Source: Paraescarpia echinospica
Lineage: Eukaryota; Annelida; Polychaeta; Sabellida; Siboglinidae
Direction: 5' to 3'
Length of the DNA stretch: 64,000 bases
Assembly (NCBI GenBank): GCA_020002185.1
Contig: CM034535.1
Span: forward strand, 69,242,012-69,306,011
Made by a program: the position numbers and the translations under genes. Shown here one piece after another: positions 43,597-55,379 of this stretch. The notes beneath the pieces were generated by a model. It was not told the origin of the DNA and searched no databases. It worked only from the letters and a program-made list of their open reading frames with translations. Each line of letters opens with the position of its first letter. The first letter of the stretch is position 1.

Positions 43597-46267
43597 TGTA
43601 ATGTGCACAATAAAATTATTTCAAAGTCCATTCTGAGTGTTTTATCCATAGTTTACAAAAAGTGCCACATCACTGCATCCTTTGATCCCAAATATCTTGG
43701 GGTGCAATCCCCACATATTATAATATATGCCATTTAAGAGAAATATAACTTTTTTGTTGAGTAGTTTACATGAAACCGTACGTCTCTGACAGTTTCTTAG
43801 TGCAAACTTCAATATTTTTGCAAAGTACGAGTATATGAAGTAACATCAACATTTGGTATTTGTAACCTTTGTTCAACCAATTTAAATACATACATCATGA
43901 CCTTTTGACAGTTAATACGCAATACACATTATAAGAGGACGTACATGAAACTGTACATCTCCGGCGTTTTCTTAATTAGAATAATAAGAATAGGACAGAA
44001 TCACCTACATATCACTAACATAATCAGTTTAGACTGTCAGATATATACCAACACATTCTTAAAACAAGTTAGAGTTGTCCAGTGGTTTCGCCAGTAATTT
44101 ACTCCATTGTCCTGAAAAGTATATTATATGAAACCACACATCTGCAAATTCTAAACTGTCTACACATTTATAGTTATAAATCAGTGTCAATAAGGTATAC
44201 CCTGTTGAAAAGCTCAATGTGTATACCTTGCCATGAATGTATTTTAAAGATAAAACATGCGTTCCCCTTGTAGTGGTAATGTGTAACAGAAAGTCACTTT
44301 TATAAAACATCAAGTCTGAGAGAGCACAAAATACTTCAAAGCTCCCCCTTAAAATGAAAAAAAAGTCTGAAACATATTTCTTAATAAATTTCAACCACAA
44401 ATATGTTTTACATACATAAAAAATGAAATTTCACAGGTAAAAAAAATGTCAGATGAAATAGTTGTAGCAGTTTCCAAGTAGAGGGACTTGTGTGCAGATG
44501 TATGGTTTCAGAACTTAAACACTTGCTATTTCTATTAGCTGTCAAATGCTCAATTTGAGGATTTAACTTGCCCAATCTTATTCTCCGATTACCTCAATAT
44601 GTTCTTTTCGTATGACAGAAAACACAATTTTATACGTGTTGTTAATTTTTACCCCCTCTTGGAACACCATTTGTCAACGTTTCGTGGGAATCGACCATAT
44701 ATATATATATATGGTAAAATCCAACGAACGGGGTACAGGGCATGTATCTTGGGTAATTATGTAACTAAAACTGTGGAAATATGATGTGTTTATCTGGCTC
44801 GATGATACCTTTCGGGGGATATATAGTGTTTTTCTATTTTGAAAACTTTTGGAACTAAAGCTAATAAACTGGTAGTTTTTGTCCATTTTTTCCATTTATA
44901 AAAAAAAAAAATTAGTTAGTAATCATTGTAAAACATGGATATGCGCCGTGTTTATTACTTTATTAGACCACCACATGTGCCTATGTTGTTACTGCCTTGT
45001 GATTAATGCAATTTACAAATAACCTGATTTTTCCACAATGTATTGGTCATGGGGAATATTGGTGTTATCATCCGAGGACCATTTTTCCTAATGGCATATT
45101 CATGTAAAATTATTAATCGATAACATGCATATTTAGCTGTACATATATACTAACATGTGTAGTACCAAAATGCACTGCTATTTTTCATATGTGCCTTTTG
45201 GTATTTTTCTTTTTTTCTTTTTTCTCCACCAACTCAGGTTTGGGGAAGTTTTTCGCGTTATCATCCGGGGCCCTTTTTTCTTTCATTTTAACACAAACTT
45301 GTGAAGAGTAGGAGATTTTTATTCCTACTAAAGAACATCTCTCTGGCTATCAGAGCAGTCACTGGGACTCACCCAAAATATTTTCTCTGTATTATATGGC
45401 CCGGGAAAACCATCAAGTTACCGTCCGATTATAGTTATCGTCCGATCTGCGAGACAGCAGTAGTGTTTTGAGTGCTTTTGAGTAGCCTCTATCGGCTTCC
45501 AGCAAAACTACACGACCGTTCACCATCTTGTTAATGTGCGCTACAATACATGCAGCAAAACAGTCATAAATCAGGAAATATACTTACTTAGTGCGATCTT
45601 GATTGTTTTGCTAGACCATTCTGATCTACGGTAAGTCATACATATGTTATTTATGCTGTTATGTGATAGTGCTTCGAACTTGATGTTATATGTGCCTCTC
45701 GATAACGACCACGTCATAATGCATGAGCTATAATACTGCGGGATACATTGTTTCATGAGTGTTTTTTAAAAGGAGGCCACTGTCAATAACGATGATCCAC
45801 GGATGATAACGATGATCCACGGATGATAACGCAATACGTTGTTAATAGTAATACTGCAATAAGAAAGGCATTGTGTGAAATACAGTCTTAATATGCCATA
45901 GTGTGTGTATTATATGATAGACAATATATCTCCGTGTCCAATTTGACTCATTAAGTGCATTAATTAACATTATGCTTGGCATTAGATCGGTTTCGGTAGA
46001 ATTTGTGCATTATTTCCTGATTTATTAGGATTTGGAAAAAGCTGTCATACCAAATTGTCTGCATAATAGTCAAAGTTAAGCATTCTATCGCAAGCTTTTG
46101 TATGTTACGCACAGTGTGGAGAGGTTATTTTGGCCAAATTAAAATAAAATAGTGCTTTCTAGGGTGAGCCACGGTCGATAACTGTGATCCGTGGATGATA
46201 ATGCAATATGCTGGTAATAGTAATACTGCATTGTGCCGACTTGTTTTGTCTTGTCTTTTTAACAGGC

Positions 46268-46980
46268 CAACATGGGGCTATAAAGAAAAAGGCTGACATC
46301 TCATCAAGAGTGGAAAGATCATCACCAACAGAGAGACATCATGCTTCCAAGATTGCTGCTATGAACAAGGGGGTGTTTTCCACCCTACTAGGGGGGACGG
46401 AAACACTTCTGCAGACCGAGAGAAAGAAGACAGCAGTGACAGACAAGGAAACAAAGGTGCATGAGAAAGAGGTGAATGTGAGGGAGATAGAGGTGCAGGA
46501 GACAGAGGTCACGGAGAATGCAGCAAAGGAAAAGGAGGTGCAGGAGAAAGAGGTGGATGTGAGGAGGATTGAGGTGCAGGAGACAGAAGTCAGGGAGAAT
46601 GCAGCAAAGGAAAAGGAGGTGCAGGAGAAATAGGTTGATGTGAAGGGATTAGAAGTGAATGAAAATGAAGAGAATCACGGTGCAGTTAAAGAAAGGGAGT
46701 CAGAAATGGGAGTAGACAGTCGGTTAGCAGTTCGATTTAACAGGAAATGGTACATGGCCCAGGTGCTGCGTATCATGACCGATGGCATGTTTGAAGTAGC
46801 ATACATGACCGCACTCGAGGAAACTGGAAATGAGGGGGGCTTGAGGTTGGGATTGTGGAAGCCTCAGACATCATCAAGGTAGTATCACTTCCTATGGCAG
46901 TAGGCAAGGTTCACCTTCAAGACTCATGAAATAGAAGTTATAAAGAAATGTCATGCTATGGAGGAAAAGGATGATGATGA
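46268..46980 (+). pseudogene. Broken transposase-like gene of element 2 (C-terminal half)
   Basis: Begins after TTTTTAACAG with GQHGAIKKKADISSRVERSS, then in a shifted frame CFQDCCYEQGGVFHP. Both blocks align with element 1 (GGMKRKADNLVKAGRV; CFKDCCYRKGGVFHP). An acidic linker made of EKEVxVREIEVQETEV-like repeats follows, a stop at 46,631-46,633, then a small domain SRLAVRFNRKWYMAQVLRIM, FEVAYMTALEETG and, after a frameshift, EASDIIKVVSLPMAVGK. The KWYxAQV domain is not visible in element 1. Function is unknown; it is dead because of several frameshifts. Confidence 0.7.
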
Positions 46981-47251
46981 TGAGTAGACGATGTGGTGGA
47001 CATTGGACACTGAGTAGACAATGTGGTGGACACTGAGTAGACAATATGATGGACAGTTAAAAACGTTATCATACCAATGTGTTGCCAATTTGTAATTTTT
47101 ATTTGTATGTAAGTGCATCTATTATATTTGTTAACCTTTTTAAATAAAATTGGTTTAATGTTCGAGTAATGCTGAGTTATAGCCCAAACAATGAAACTAT
47201 TTAGTTGCAGACATTGCCTGGTGTAGTAAATAATGTAAAGACAGTTTACTC

Positions 47252-47930
47252 TAGCACTCGGAATACAACGAAGAGGACAGAAGAGAACAAGGTATACGTG
47301 CATAAGGGATACACATGAGGCTAACAGTGCAATATAAACAACATACATTAAAGCACTTTCTCAATTTACTGTTAATCATGATTTTCAAAATTGTGTTATC
47401 ATCCGAGTACAATTTTGTCTGCGTGTCGTGTGCTAAAAACGTCCAGGTTATGATCATAACATAAATACCAATGGATAACATACATTCTCCCCATAAACAT
47501 GAACAGTGTGCCCATAACTACTACGTGTTTGTCTTGTTGTACAAGTAATGACAACAATGCAGAAGTAGAAAATATACGATTATTCAACAACTTTAGCACT
47601 CGGAATACAAAGAAGAGGACAGCAGAGAACAAGGTATACATACGTAAGGGATACAGTTGTGGCTAATATTGCAACATAAACAACATGTACTAAGGTACTT
47701 TAATAATTTACTGCTAATCATTAATATTCCAGATTCTGTACTGATTTAAAAAATTGTGTTATCGTCCGGGTACCATTTTGTCTGAGTGTCTTGTGCAGTT
47801 GTGCTACAAATTTGCAGGTTACGTCCATAACATAAATACCAATGGATAAAACACATCGTCCGCTTAAATATAAAAAGTATGCACATATCTACAACATGTT
47901 TGTCTTGTTGTACAAGTAATGACAACACAT
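47252..47930. repeat. Tandem duplication of about 340 bp
   Basis: Copy A 47,252-47,560 and copy B 47,594-47,930 share TAGCACTCGGAATACAA, GAGAACAAGGTATAC, CATAACATAAATACCAATGG and TGTTTGTCTTGTTGTACAAG. Each carries one TTATC(A/G)TCCG motif. It lies inside element 2. Confidence 0.85.
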
Positions 47931-48333
47931 TCGGAAAATAGAGTGGGGCAATATTGAAGTGCGAACAAAACTTCACCGCTCACTGACAACTCTAAATAAG
48001 TACCTCCCGCCAAAGTCACGTCGTTATAACATATGTCCACATGTTATCAATTGACAAAAAGTTAAATATCCAACACAACACCATTGTACTGTGGGTTATG
48101 TCCTGCCAATGGACGATCACTTGTGATGCTCGGATGACAACATATAGAACACACCTTTGAACTTCAAGCAACTATAAAATCGTCAATGTTGTGAATTAGT
48201 GTGCCCAATTTTTTGTGAAGTCGCCTCGATATTAAGCACATTTAATTCCACAACTGAACAAAAGATCCAGGCAATTCAATTTTCGACCTTGTGTGGAGCC
48301 CCAAGACCCCTTTTCGTTGGATTTGACCATATA

Positions 48334-49787
48334 TATAATTATAAAATAAATTAAAATTGCATATTTTAAACACATATCTGCGTATCCCTGTTCTTGTTAA
48401 ATTTTGTTTAATTTCATTGTGGATCCTTTCATAGAGACATCACCTGGTTAATATAACTTAATTAAGCACAAGATCAACTTATAACTGAGACAAGAAAAAC
48501 TTAAATGTTTATCAGAGACAAGAAAAACTTAAATGTTTATCAAAGTATTTTTTATCAATTTATGTATATCACATATTGGGCTTGTCGACGAACGTTATAC
48601 TAATATAAACATGCAGTTTTCATAAAAATCTTAAGGAATATTTGTGAAAGATATCCATAATGTAACTCTCTACCACTTATTTGCGACACATTATGCAAAT
48701 AAATTGTCAGAAGTTTTTTTGTATAAAAATACAGTCTGTATATGAAAACACACCATCCCGCAAAAAACATTGCTAACAGCATTAAAGCATTTGGACGGTT
48801 ATACTTATAATCAATGAAAAACAGATGTTGGGGATGTTGACATAACTGATTTGTCATGTCACACTAAATTCTCGTAAGTCGATCATACACAGAGTATAGC
48901 GGCAAGATCTCGCAAGATTTGAGAGCACACATTTTTGAATGTGGCAGATGACTCACTGATGATCCGTTTCAGTGCCACAAAGCTGAATCCGCTGATTACC
49001 GGTTTTTACCAAGAAATACTACGCAGCTGATTGTGTCGGTTTAGTTTTGCAACGTGTACTGGCATTGGCTGGTGTCTAGGACACTATTTTAAACTGACCA
49101 ATAAGATTAATCGTTACAAAAGGGAGGTATTCGACTGCTGGGTTTTACAGTTACACTTAGATTTGTGCTAGTTTATCGGAGAAAATAAACCGGATGTCAT
49201 AACAAAACATTTAATTTCATATGTTTACCATGCAAAACGATGCGTCGGATGACAGCCTACCAGTAAGCACATACATTAATGAAAGTAAGTTATGTTACGT
49301 AACGATTAAACCTGACTATTACATTTTTCGAACTAAATATAAAATTATCTGTCTTTTCAGGAATTGGGTTTATTTGGTGATATTTGAACATTAAGCACAC
49401 AAAAATACAAGTTTAGTATGGTGTGCAAATCTCAAAAATGGCTTGGCAGTTCTTGTATGTCAGCACAATTTTGGCTGGCACTGAAATGGTTATATATGTA
49501 AAACACGAACACTTTTGCCTTTGTTTTGAACGAACTTGTTAAAGCCTAATAAAGGCAAAAACAAAACTCCAATGACAATGTTACACTTTGAAGTTGTTGT
49601 GGCTTATCATGGTATAGGCTTATGCCATACACAGGCATAGTGTCAGCATTTCTGTTATAACTCGACGTGGCATCCCTTTGTTACGAAACAAACGAACAGT
49701 GACTATGACGTAACCCCACAATAACGTACACAAATAGGCTTATTGTTACGTTGCGTGCTACGTCTACGAGAAGGTAAAACGACAAAC
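48334..49787. other. First part of XYLT intron 1
   Basis: AT-rich intron DNA between exon 1 and element 2. No exon or recognised repeat, apart from a short tandem duplication near 48,484-48,540 (GAGACAAGAAAAACTTAAAT). Confidence 0.6.
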
Positions 49788-50000
49788 CTCAGGCTCAGCC
49801 GGCTGCTGACCGTCGAGTTTCACTAACGCGTTCCGGGAAAAGTCCCATCGGGCCAACTGGTTCTTCAAAGCAGGAATCTGACTAGAACTGTAAAAACTGA
49901 CCATCAGAATAATTTGGAGCAAGACGAGAACGAACGCAATATAGAAAAATAGCTGATAACGTAGACAGAGTCTACGAGCCAACACAGCCCTTACTGCCAT
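49788..50000 (-). CDS. XYLT: XYLT exon 1 (start codon, type II membrane anchor)
   Basis: 71 codons from ATG at 50,000-49,998 to GAG|GTTTGT. A short basic tail (MAVRAVLARRLCLRYQ) is followed by one transmembrane segment, LFFYIAFVLVLLQIILMVSF (about residues 17-37), then a luminal stem rich in Gln, Pro and Glu. This is a Golgi type II signal anchor, and it resembles the N-terminus of vertebrate XYLT2 (short basic tail, then ALAILLLQGLVVWSFS). It ends in phase 0, matching exon 2. The donor is weak (T at +3). About 29 kb separates it from exon 2. Confidence 0.75.
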
Positions 50001-50180
50001 CTTTCGGAACTTCGCAACTGCCGCTACTCCGCCTCCGCCTCGTAAGAGTCCTCAACTTTTGAGCAGTAAGCGCTACCGTAAACTGTCGAATATTGCCACA
50101 CCTGACGCACTGCACACGCTCATCGTTGAAGATCACTGATTAAATGTCCCTACGTTAGAAGGCCGGAAATAGGAAATCTA
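50001..50180 (-). promoter_or_regulatory. XYLT 5' UTR and promoter-proximal region
   Basis: A locally GC- and CpG-richer stretch (about 49,790-50,150) in AT-rich surroundings, directly upstream of the start codon on the minus strand. No clear TATA box was identified; the transcription start is not resolvable from sequence. Confidence 0.4.
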
Positions 50181-50394
50181 ACTGAACTGAACTATTGCAA
50201 CAAGGAAGTAATTATGTTTGTTTCATATGTTCTGATTTAACATAATTTTTATATTAAAGCAATGTTGCCATAATTATACTAATTTAATATAGATATACAT
50301 TATTAGTATTATTAGGATACACTTGTAAAGCACCATATATCCAGGTTAAAAACCTGCTCAAAGGTGCTAACAACATAAAATAAGTGACTTACTT

Positions 50395-51365
50395 ACTTAT
50401 GCCCCTCACTCCAAGAGGACCATAGGCCATCGACGACTCTCCAGTGCACATAACTTTGGACAATCCGCTCTATTTCTTTCCAGGTGTAGCCACAACTCTA
50501 TACTTCTGCAGCTAAGTCCCTTTGCCAGGTGTTTTTTGGCCTTCCTCACCTTCTTTTGCTTTGAGGATTCCATGTCAGAGACTGTCTTGTGATGTTTATT
50601 GTTGGCTTTCTCAGTGTGTGTCAAATCCTTTCTCAGTGTGTGTCCAACTCCACTTTCTCCTCAGGATCTGCTTGGCGACAGGTTCTTAGCTCCTCGTTTC
50701 TGATTTTGTTTTGCCATTTTATGCGTAGAATTCTTCGCAGACATTGATTAAGGAAAGTCTGGATTTTGCGTAATGTTGTTTTTGTCATTCTCCATATTTC
50801 AGAGCCACACACCAATACTGATTTTACGTTGGAGTTAAAAATATGATTTTTATTTTGTGGAATTCCAGATATTTTTTAGTATCAGGAATGCTGTCCATGC
50901 CTAGCCCTCTCTTGCTGCAACATCTGCCTCTGTACCACCTTGTTTGTCTATCATGCTGTCTAAGTAGGTAAAGGAATCCATTTCCTCCAGGGGCTCTCCG
51001 CCTGCTAAGGTTGCATAGTCGTTCCTACAGTGTATTGTCATGATCTGGTTTTGCCTCTGTTGATCTTCAGACCTGTAAATGCTGACGTTGATTCCAAAAA
51101 TGTCATTTTGTTCTGCATCTGTTTGTGGGTGTGTGGTAGTAGTGCCAGGTGATCAGTAAAGTCCAAGTCATCCAGCTGAGTCCATGGTGTCCACTGTATG
51201 TCATTTTGTCTCCCGTCCATGGTGGTCCTCATAATCCAGTCGACCATGAGGATGAACAGGAAAGGTGACAGCAGGCATACCTGCCGAACCCTAGTCATAA
51301 CCTCCGGGATAAAAAAACAACTAAAGCATGGTGTATATTTATAGGCACTGCTGCTACCCATTTAA
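50395..51365 (-). pseudogene. RTE-like LINE fragment, C-terminal half of RT protein
   Basis: On the minus strand: VRQVCLLSPFLFILMVDWIM, TQLDDLDFTDHLALLPHTHK and SAFTGLKINRGKTRS, then YGSEIWRMTKTTLRKIQTFL, NQCLRRILRIKWQNKI and the end CALESRRWPMVLLE. These are GVRQGCLLSPFLF-type RT blocks plus the conserved C-terminal domain. The YADD-type site reads FTDH. Frameshifts and a missing middle make it dead, and it is 5'-truncated. It lies about 0.4 kb upstream of XYLT exon 1, on the same strand. Confidence 0.85.
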
Positions 51366-52294
51366 AAGCAGTTCAACTAGTTATATACTTATATTATTAT
51401 ACTTTGTAAAAGGTATCAGCAAAAATCTGGTACTTCATAGCCAGAAAATTGAGGTAGGTTATGAAAAAAATTAATATCACACCATCAAAAAATATGTTAA
51501 TAATTCTCCGATCTTATTGAATGTTAAGCATGTTCATGATGCAAAAACATCAAATACTATATTATATATGTCAGTTTCACTCAATCAAATGTCACTCATA
51601 AATTTCAAGTTGTTGTAAGGTTTAATCAGCTGGTCACCCAAAGATGTATACACTCTCCAGGTGGTATGTGGACAAAGGCTCAGTTGGCTTATCAAGACAA
51701 TTGATAAATATAATGCCAATAAAAATAGTACATAAATTATAAAATATGTAGATTAATAACAATAATATATGTTAATATGCCTACAATCTACATACCATGG
51801 CAATGTGTACATTTTACACGTCAATAAATGAATGAATGAACGTTTATTAGAACATTGGCAACAATATATATACAAGACAACCAAACAAGTTTAACTACAA
51901 TACAAGTGAGAATATACAATGTTTGAAGGGGGTAAATATGAAGTCATTGACTATTGTGTAAATTTACCCCTGACATACAGTATATTTATAGGAAGGAAGG
52001 AACATGTTTATTCGACAGATATAATACAAATAAGTTCAAAACATGTAAGAACATTTTCATAAAAAACTGTCTGGAGACTCTCACGAAGGCTATCAAATGT
52101 GCCGCTGAACAAGACGGCCACCCACTGGTAATTTTAACTAAAACATTTCTCCTACTCCCATTGTGGTGTACAACCATATATTATGTTAAAGCTACAAGCT
52201 GCTTTAATAGATTAAAAAGAGTATATGATGTCTGTTGGTAGGCTAACTGTATATGTAGCAGTTTTGTTCGTGCAAGTGCCTTTGTGAAATGTCA
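51366..52294. other. AT-rich intergenic sequence
   Basis: No recognised gene. A 95-codon plus-strand frame (51,954-52,241) has no family resemblance. A short TGAATGAATGAA tract lies near 51,828. Confidence 0.5.
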
Positions 52295-52730
52295 GTAAGT
52301 ACTTTCTAGTGTATTTAGAGAAGCTGCAGAAACTGAGTACATTTTTTCTAAAATGCTGGGTGGCATTTTTCTAAGTAAAACTGGTAGGTGGTATCTACCG
52401 GGTAATACATTTTCTGGCTCTTGAAGTATGACTGAATGGGATAATAATTTGATGATTTTGTCTTGTAGGATAATCATAATAAGTAGCATTTTGTAAAAAT
52501 AGATATTGGAAAAATATAGAAATGCGTTTATGTACAAATTTATGAAAGAAAGGTAAACATTGACAAGTAAAGATGTCTTCCAGTTTTAGTAAATTTAGGG
52601 ATTTCATAATAGGTTCGGTGTGTGAGTTATATTTACTGCGGAAAATTATTTGGATTGCCCTTTTCTGCAATTTATAAAGTCTATGTATTAAAACCTCACA
52701 ATAAAATGCTGTAGTTGAGATGTGGTAAAA
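52295..52730 (-). pseudogene. LINE C-terminal fragment
   Basis: Reads LQKRAIQIIFRSKYNSHTEP and SLNLLKLEDIFTCQCLPFFH, then YHLPVLLRKMPPSILEKM after a frameshift. This is the C-terminal domain (QKRAIRII...YNAHTEP...LNLLKLEDIF) that follows the RT in the same kind of element as the fragment at 26,190-27,010. It is truncated and dead. Confidence 0.8.
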
Positions 52731-52735
52731 TTAAT

Positions 52736-52832
52736 GAATTATACATATACGTATATGTATATACATACATACGTACGTACATATACATACATATACACAC
52801 ATATACATACATACGTACATGCATATTAAGAC
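52736..52832. repeat. TA/CATA microsatellite
   Basis: TATACGTATATGTATATACA-type tract with CGTACGTACA in the middle, between two LINE fragments on the minus strand. Confidence 0.9.
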
Positions 52833-52929
52833 ATCGATATTATATTAATTGAACTTGCTATTCATCTAACCATCTAGCTACAATAATTGAAAACATGTAA
52901 TGGAAGATGGGCATATTCAAAATTTAAAG

Positions 52930-53185
52930 TATGTGATAAGTACACATCTTTACACATATTGTAGTTTCCTCAGTGGCATGATTATATTTGTGTATGATTT
53001 TGTTTAGATTTCCACAACCAGATATTTCTTAAACAGTTCTTGCATTTACGCTTAAATTCAGTAATAGTATTAGTAGTTTTTAAATGATCACATAAAGAAT
53101 TCCATAATTGCACTCTCTTTACACAAAGAGACATTGATCGCACGGTAGAACACTCTCTGTCGTTCTAAGTCATTATTAGCTCACA
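52930..53185 (-). pseudogene. Second LINE 3' fragment
   Basis: Minus-strand reading gives RSMSLCVKRVQLWNSLCDHL and KTTNTITEFKRKCKNCLRNI, resembling the last residues of many LINE proteins (SVKGxxLWNxL...TxxxFKxKxK). The microsatellite at 52,736-52,832 lies on its 3' side and may be its tail. Confidence 0.6.
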
Positions 53186-55379
53186 TTGAGTATGCAACAT
53201 AATCATTTGGTTTTAAGTTGTCAAACTTGTAGAATGTGAGTTTGACAAAGTGTAAAACTTGCTTAGGGTCAGTTAGATAAATCCTTATATTCTGACAGAA
53301 TATTTAGTGAGAACCCTTCCACCACCACCCCTCTTCCCATCCCCCAGAAAAATATAAATCTGCCATAAACCACAACAGAAATCTACCCTGGTTGAATTAA
53401 CACTGGAATCATTGCCACCTACCACTGCCAGCAAGATCATTCCAAACATAATTACCAACCATCCCACAACTGCTAGTTTACACGTGTTAGTTTATGTTAC
53501 TGAATCAACCTACAGTCAATGATAAGGCATGAAACCTTTGGACCACTTGTTCCTATGTGCATCCTGAGCCGGCCTACCTAGTGGGATGTCAACTACTATC
53601 TTGTTGACAACTTTCGGCAGCGGCATACTGGATTAGAAGATCACACGTTATCTGTCTGTAACATCAGCCATTATATATCGAAGAAATTCAATGTTGTTTT
53701 CAACCTTATTTAAACCAATCTTGTATGTTCCTCATCTTTAATATAACTGTTCTTAATACACTAGAATAATTATTATGTTGAAGTATACTGCCTGCCAAGT
53801 TATGCTTAATATGCTTAAAACAGTGTTCACAATTTGAATATTGTGCAGGTTAAATATATTAAAGTTGTAAACAAAACGTTTTGTTTCTAAATATAAATTA
53901 TGCTCTAATGGCAATATTACAGAGGTGAACTGCAAGGACTTGGATGTTTGATACATTAGCATGGATTCCACATTAGCATGGATTTCACGTTCAAGACAAT
54001 ACAGTGAATTTTCTGCTAATTACCATATCTAACCGATTCCAGGTAATGGAATGGACATCCACGATTTAAAATACTAGTTTGTGTCTCACTTTCAACATCT
54101 GCAATAGACGCAGCCTGAATGTGAGAACATTGCCCATTACTAAAAATCAATGGTGAAAAAAACAAGTATGTGTAAAATGTGGGAAAGAGTAAAAGTTTTA
54201 AATGTTAAACAAAACACACAGCAACGGTAGTAATGTGGTCCTTTAATTTAAAATATTACAAATACAAATAAAGTAAATTACAAATGATGCCACTGAGTAG
54301 GCCTAAGATAACTTGTTGCACCAAACAGTAGGTTATCTGAACATTATAGCACATTAAAGCTTCCTCTACAATATATTTTACTCATCTGGTAACCAAATAC
54401 AATCAAGTTAGCGTGTGTTTGTGTGTCTGTGTGTGAGCATGAATGTGTGTGTTACCATTTTACTCCAAGATGGAATGCATCTCAGTTGTCAAACTTTCCC
54501 TGATCAACAGGGATGTTTTACAACACTTAATTGTGTTAATGCAAAAACTGTTTTCAATTTATGTCATGGCAAGTATAATTTGTGAATATCCTGAGAAATC
54601 ATCTTTTGAATCTGTGTGTATGTATTTGGAGAGGATGGGCATTTTTTGATCTAATGATGAAGTACCTATTTTTGCTGATTACACAAATATTGGTTATCCA
54701 CCCATACCGATTTGAACATCAAAGAACATGATCAACAATTGGCAACAAAATTAACTGCAGTGGCAGCTTTACGGGACTACGAGAACAATTCTAAATATAT
54801 TCACATGTGGGGCTTATAGTGGTCTGTAGTTATCAGCAATATTAATTCCTCAAATATGTTCTCCCAACACTCTTTATGTAATTGTAAGCAAATAAATGTA
54901 GCATCATATGTTCAATAGAACAACAGAATGTCTTTATTTGTAGTAAAAACAATACAACTGCACAAGCTGTTCAATAAACCACACACACATCATATAGGTT
55001 AACTGCATTTTGGCACATGACTATTTATCTATACATGTTTTATCAGTACATCTATTCACTGATCACGGTGATAAAATAAAAAGGTAAGTTCTTTTAAATA
55101 ACAGCCAAAACGTTCACATTTCTAAAAAATTAACACATCTGCAAAAGCACACCAGCACATACACAATGACAATTATGTTACATAAATATAATAACAATAT
55201 TAATATCTAGTAACTGGACTGGAGAAATCGCCAGGAAATGATGTAGTGGTTCTATCTTGTGTGGCTATCAACTGCAGCGAGCCTCTACTTGGTGCTTGTT
55301 GGATTCAGAGGAAGACCCAATATTTCTAGGGTCTTCTTTGCCTCCCTGGTGAATAAAAATAGTGAAAAGATATCAACCA
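53186..55379. other. Intergenic sequence between the two genes
   Basis: AT-rich, no recognised gene. A stretch at 53,745-53,880 shares words with 57,405-57,540 (TGTTCTTAAT, AGTGTTCACAATTTGAA, ACAAAAC), suggesting an old dispersed repeat. AATAAA-type signals for the minus-strand HEAT gene (TTTATT on the plus strand, for example near 54,933) are possible but not decisive. Confidence 0.5.

Larger units (their letters stand above)
38832..43766 (+). mobile_element. Tc1-like element (internally deleted), split by a CR1 LINE
   Basis: TA on both sides (38,830-38,831 and 43,767-43,768). The terminal inverted repeat of about 100 bp begins AACTACTCAACAAAA. The right copy is continuous (about 43,670-43,766). 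The left copy is cut after ATATTATAA at 38,882 and resumes at 43,065 with ATATGTGGGGATTGCACC; the 4.2 kb between is a CR1. Outside the LINE only about 0.75 kb remains, with transposase scraps at 43,420-43,596, so it is a deletion derivative. It sits between two subterminal motifs of element 1. Confidence 0.88.
32747..44701 (+). mobile_element. Unclassified TIR transposon, element 1 (12 kb with nested insertions)
   Basis: Inverted ends of about 32 bp: left 32,747-32,778 (TATATGGTCGATTCCCACGA, then AATGTTGACAAA), right 44,670-44,701 (the inverse with one mismatch, AACG for AATG). Inside are subterminal repeats of TGAAACCGTACGTC near both ends, a broken transposase-like gene (33,560-36,330), and a nested Tc1-like element (38,832-43,766) that itself carries a CR1 LINE. 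Without the nested DNA the element is about 7 kb. It abuts a relative, element 2, across a TATATA tract. I do not recognise a named superfamily. Confidence 0.8.
45064..48141. promoter_or_regulatory. Subterminal motif set of element 2 (TTATCATCCG)
   Basis: Direct copies lie at about 45,064, 45,257, 45,418, 45,434, 47,395 and 47,758; inverted copies (CGGATGATAA) at about 45,797, 45,817, 46,190 and 48,128. The copy at 45,257 is preceded by TTTGGGGAAGTTTTTC, the same lead-in that precedes a different motif in element 1. A role as transposase-binding sites is likely but inferred. Confidence 0.6.
44708..48333 (+). mobile_element. Unclassified TIR transposon, element 2 (3.6 kb), relative of element 1
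   Basis: Ends TATATGGTAAAATCCAACGA (left, 44,708) and, inverted from 48,333, TATATGGTCAAATCCAACGA. They share TATATGGTC with element 1. Subterminal repeats are TTATCATCCG-like. The coding remnant at 46,268-46,980 is homologous to the transposase-like gene of element 1 but without the 24-residue expansion. A 340-bp tandem duplication lies near the right end. Its left end directly follows the right end of element 1 across a TATATATATA run. Confidence 0.78.
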
